5,715 bases of DNA, taken from positions 1-5,715 of the forward strand of contig CAMCUE010000081.1 of assembly GCA_945878705.1 (NCBI GenBank), in the 5' to 3' direction. The DNA is from Ferrithrix thermotolerans DSM 19514 (lineage in GTDB: Bacteria > Actinomycetota > Acidimicrobiia > Acidimicrobiales > Ilumatobacteraceae). A model generated the notes under the pieces. The model did not search any database. It was given only the letters and a program-made list of their open reading frames with translations, and had not been told where the DNA came from. This document shows positions 4,770-5,715 of the stretch, one piece after another; position 1 is the stretch's first letter, and every line of letters starts with the position of its first letter. The translations under genes were made by a program, and so were the position numbers.

Positions 4770-5603
4770 ATGCCCCAACCACGAAACTTTCCGACGCACC
4801 CATCATTACAGCGATCAATAAAGGGTAATGTAACGCGGCGAGTGCTTGAGGCCTTACATCGCTTCAGGCTTGGTCGAACTCTGATCTCAATGACAACAAG
4901 GTTCGCAATCTCGCAGACAGCCAGCACTAAAATTCGCGATGTAACGGTGCAGTATTCAACAATTGAGTTCTCATGGTTGAAGACACGGTTTGAAGATATT
5001 GAAACTCTCGAGCCAACCACTTTGACTTGGATTGACACCCTTTCACCCAATTCAGTGTTCTGGGATATTGGTGCGAACATCGGCTCGTACGCCGTTTACG
5101 CGGGACTCAGTCGCAAGATGCAAGTTTTTGCATTTGAGCCATCACCTTTCAATATTGAGTTTTTAGCCAAAAATATTTGGCTTAATAATCTTGAATCACA
5201 AATCACAGTTATTCCAATTGCACTTAGTGACAAGGCTGCGAAAGCTCCTCTGTTTATGAAATCAATTGAATGGGGAAACTCCGGTTCAACTTTTGGCGAA
5301 AATTATGGAGAACGCGGACAACCGATTGCAGTTGAGTTTGAGTACCACACGATTGGTTTTTCAATGGATCAAGCAGTCAGTTGGCTACAGATTCCACAGC
5401 CTGACTACATCAAACTTGATGTTGATGGCATTGAAGGCCTGATTCTGAGTGGTGGCAAAAATGTCTTGTCGAAAGTTAAAAGTTTGCTCGTTGAGCTCCC
5501 ACAATTTGAGTCAGGTCAAGAACTTGTGAAATCCACTCTTACACAGGCTGGACTAACTCACGAGAAAACTGCTCAACACAACGAAATCTGGTCTCGGCTC
5601 TAA
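4770..5603 (+). CDS. FkbM family SAM-dependent methyltransferase
   Basis: A 277-aa class I methyltransferase of the FkbM family, whose characterised members O-methylate sugars or polyketide hydroxyls; the substrate here is unknown. Motif I is FWDIGANIGSYAVYAG (residues 97-112), binding S-adenosylmethionine. The acidic end of strand 2 is VFAFEPSPFN (119-128). ITVIPIALSD (145-154) corresponds to the next SAM-pocket strand. The family-typical DYIKLDVDGIEGLILSGG (212-229) carries the Asp-x-Asp-Gly/Glu signature, followed by LLVELPQ (239-245). The first 60 residues are basic and not part of the core fold; there is no signal peptide or membrane segment, so it is cytoplasmic. The ATG at 4770 was chosen because it is the first start in frame and has a well-placed -10 box; an in-frame ATG at 4890 would leave the core intact. 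The gene is visibly A+T-richer than the deaminase, common for surface-glycan genes. It ends 15 bp before a convergent tRNA gene. Confidence 0.87.
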   Translation: MPQPRNFPTHPSLQRSIKGNVTRRVLEALHRFRLGRTLISMTTRFAISQTASTKIRDVTVQYSTIEFSWLKTRFEDIETLEPTTLTWIDTLSPNSVFWDIGANIGSYAVYAGLSRKMQVFAFEPSPFNIEFLAKNIWLNNLESQITVIPIALSDKAAKAPLFMKSIEWGNSGSTFGENYGERGQPIAVEFEYHTIGFSMDQAVSWLQIPQPDYIKLDVDGIEGLILSGGKNVLSKVKSLLVELPQFESGQELVKSTLTQAGLTHEKTAQHNEIWSRL

Positions 5604-5618
5604 ACCGACAAGTAAAAG

Positions 5619-5691
5619 TGGGTCGCCAGGGGATCGAACCCTGGACCTGCGGATTAAAAGTCCGTCGCTCTACCAACTGAGCTAGCGACCC
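5619..5691 (-). tRNA. tRNA-Lys, anticodon TTT
   Basis: The minus strand from 5691 folds into a complete cloverleaf: acceptor GGGTCGC pairs fully with GCGACCC (5626-5620), D stem GCTC/GAGC with loop AGTTGGTA, anticodon loop CTTTTAA with TTT at 5658-5656, variable loop AGGTC, and T stem CAGGG/CCCTG around TTCGATC. The discriminator is A at 5619. No CCA is encoded (the next bases are CTT), so CCA must be added after transcription. Four of the five anticodon-stem pairs are good; the topmost (27-43) is an A-C mismatch. It reads AAA/AAG lysine codons. Confidence 0.97.
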
Positions 5692-5715
5692 AAGTCGCTG
5701 TCAGGCTAGTTGCTC

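Noticed and set aside
5604..5618. Rho-independent terminator between the methyltransferase and the tRNA
   Set aside because: The 15-bp gap contains no inverted repeat followed by a T run on either strand.
1..5715. Defence system, phage region, toxin-antitoxin pair or insertion sequence
   Set aside because: All open frames of credible quality have housekeeping-type or envelope assignments, or are too short to assign; no transposase, integrase, nuclease, reverse transcriptase or inverted-repeat boundary was seen.

Overview
The window reads as ordinary chromosomal DNA from a high-G+C-lineage actinobacterium of moderate base composition. An Acidimicrobiia-like organism (Ilumatobacter or freshwater/marine acIV type) is my best guess. 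This rests on protein flavour only: an actinobacterial-type Mrp lacking the CxxC pair, an ErpA-like A-type carrier with an LRVAVRPGGCSG-like core, a Tat-exported lipoprotein with a thioredoxin-like domain, and TANNNT -10 boxes placed for leaderless mRNAs. No 16S or other taxonomic marker is present, so the placement is inference.

Layout, left to right. At 1-212 (minus) is the 5' part of an unrecognised gene that runs off the edge. It overlaps the stop of mrp by four bases (GTGA), so the two look co-transcribed. At 209-1417 (minus) is mrp, a P-loop Fe-S cluster carrier/scaffold ATPase. A 166-bp divergent intergenic region (1418-1583) carries three tandem 14-bp repeats. At 1584-1904 (plus) is a 106-aa A-type Fe-S carrier (ErpA/IscA). 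At 1897-2802 (minus) is a Tat-dependent lipoprotein with a C-terminal thioredoxin-like domain; it converges on and overlaps the end of erpA by 8 bp. A 42-bp divergent intergenic region follows. Next comes a tight plus-strand operon: ridA (2845-3207), a 51-aa one-helix membrane protein (3209-3364) and an 8-oxoguanine deaminase of the amidohydrolase superfamily (about 3361-4737). An FkbM-family methyltransferase (4770-5603, plus) follows. A tRNA-Lys(TTT) gene (5619-5691, minus) ends the window.

How the genes may work together: mrp and erpA sit head to head and both belong to Fe-S cluster delivery, so a shared control region is plausible. The ridA/membrane peptide/8-oxoguanine deaminase cluster combines reactive-imine clearance with removal of an oxidised purine, a 'metabolite damage repair' grouping. 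The Tat lipoprotein is probably an envelope redox or metal-handling protein. Four of the five gene starts that have their own upstream region have a TANNNT hexamer 6-7 nt before the ATG and no Shine-Dalgarno; only erpA has a clear GGAG.

I found no CRISPR array, transposase, phage gene, toxin-antitoxin pair or recognisable defence system. The most interesting points are the probable non-canonical CTG start of the deaminase within a CTGA overlap, the leaderless-promoter pattern, and the triple 14-bp repeat between the two Fe-S genes.
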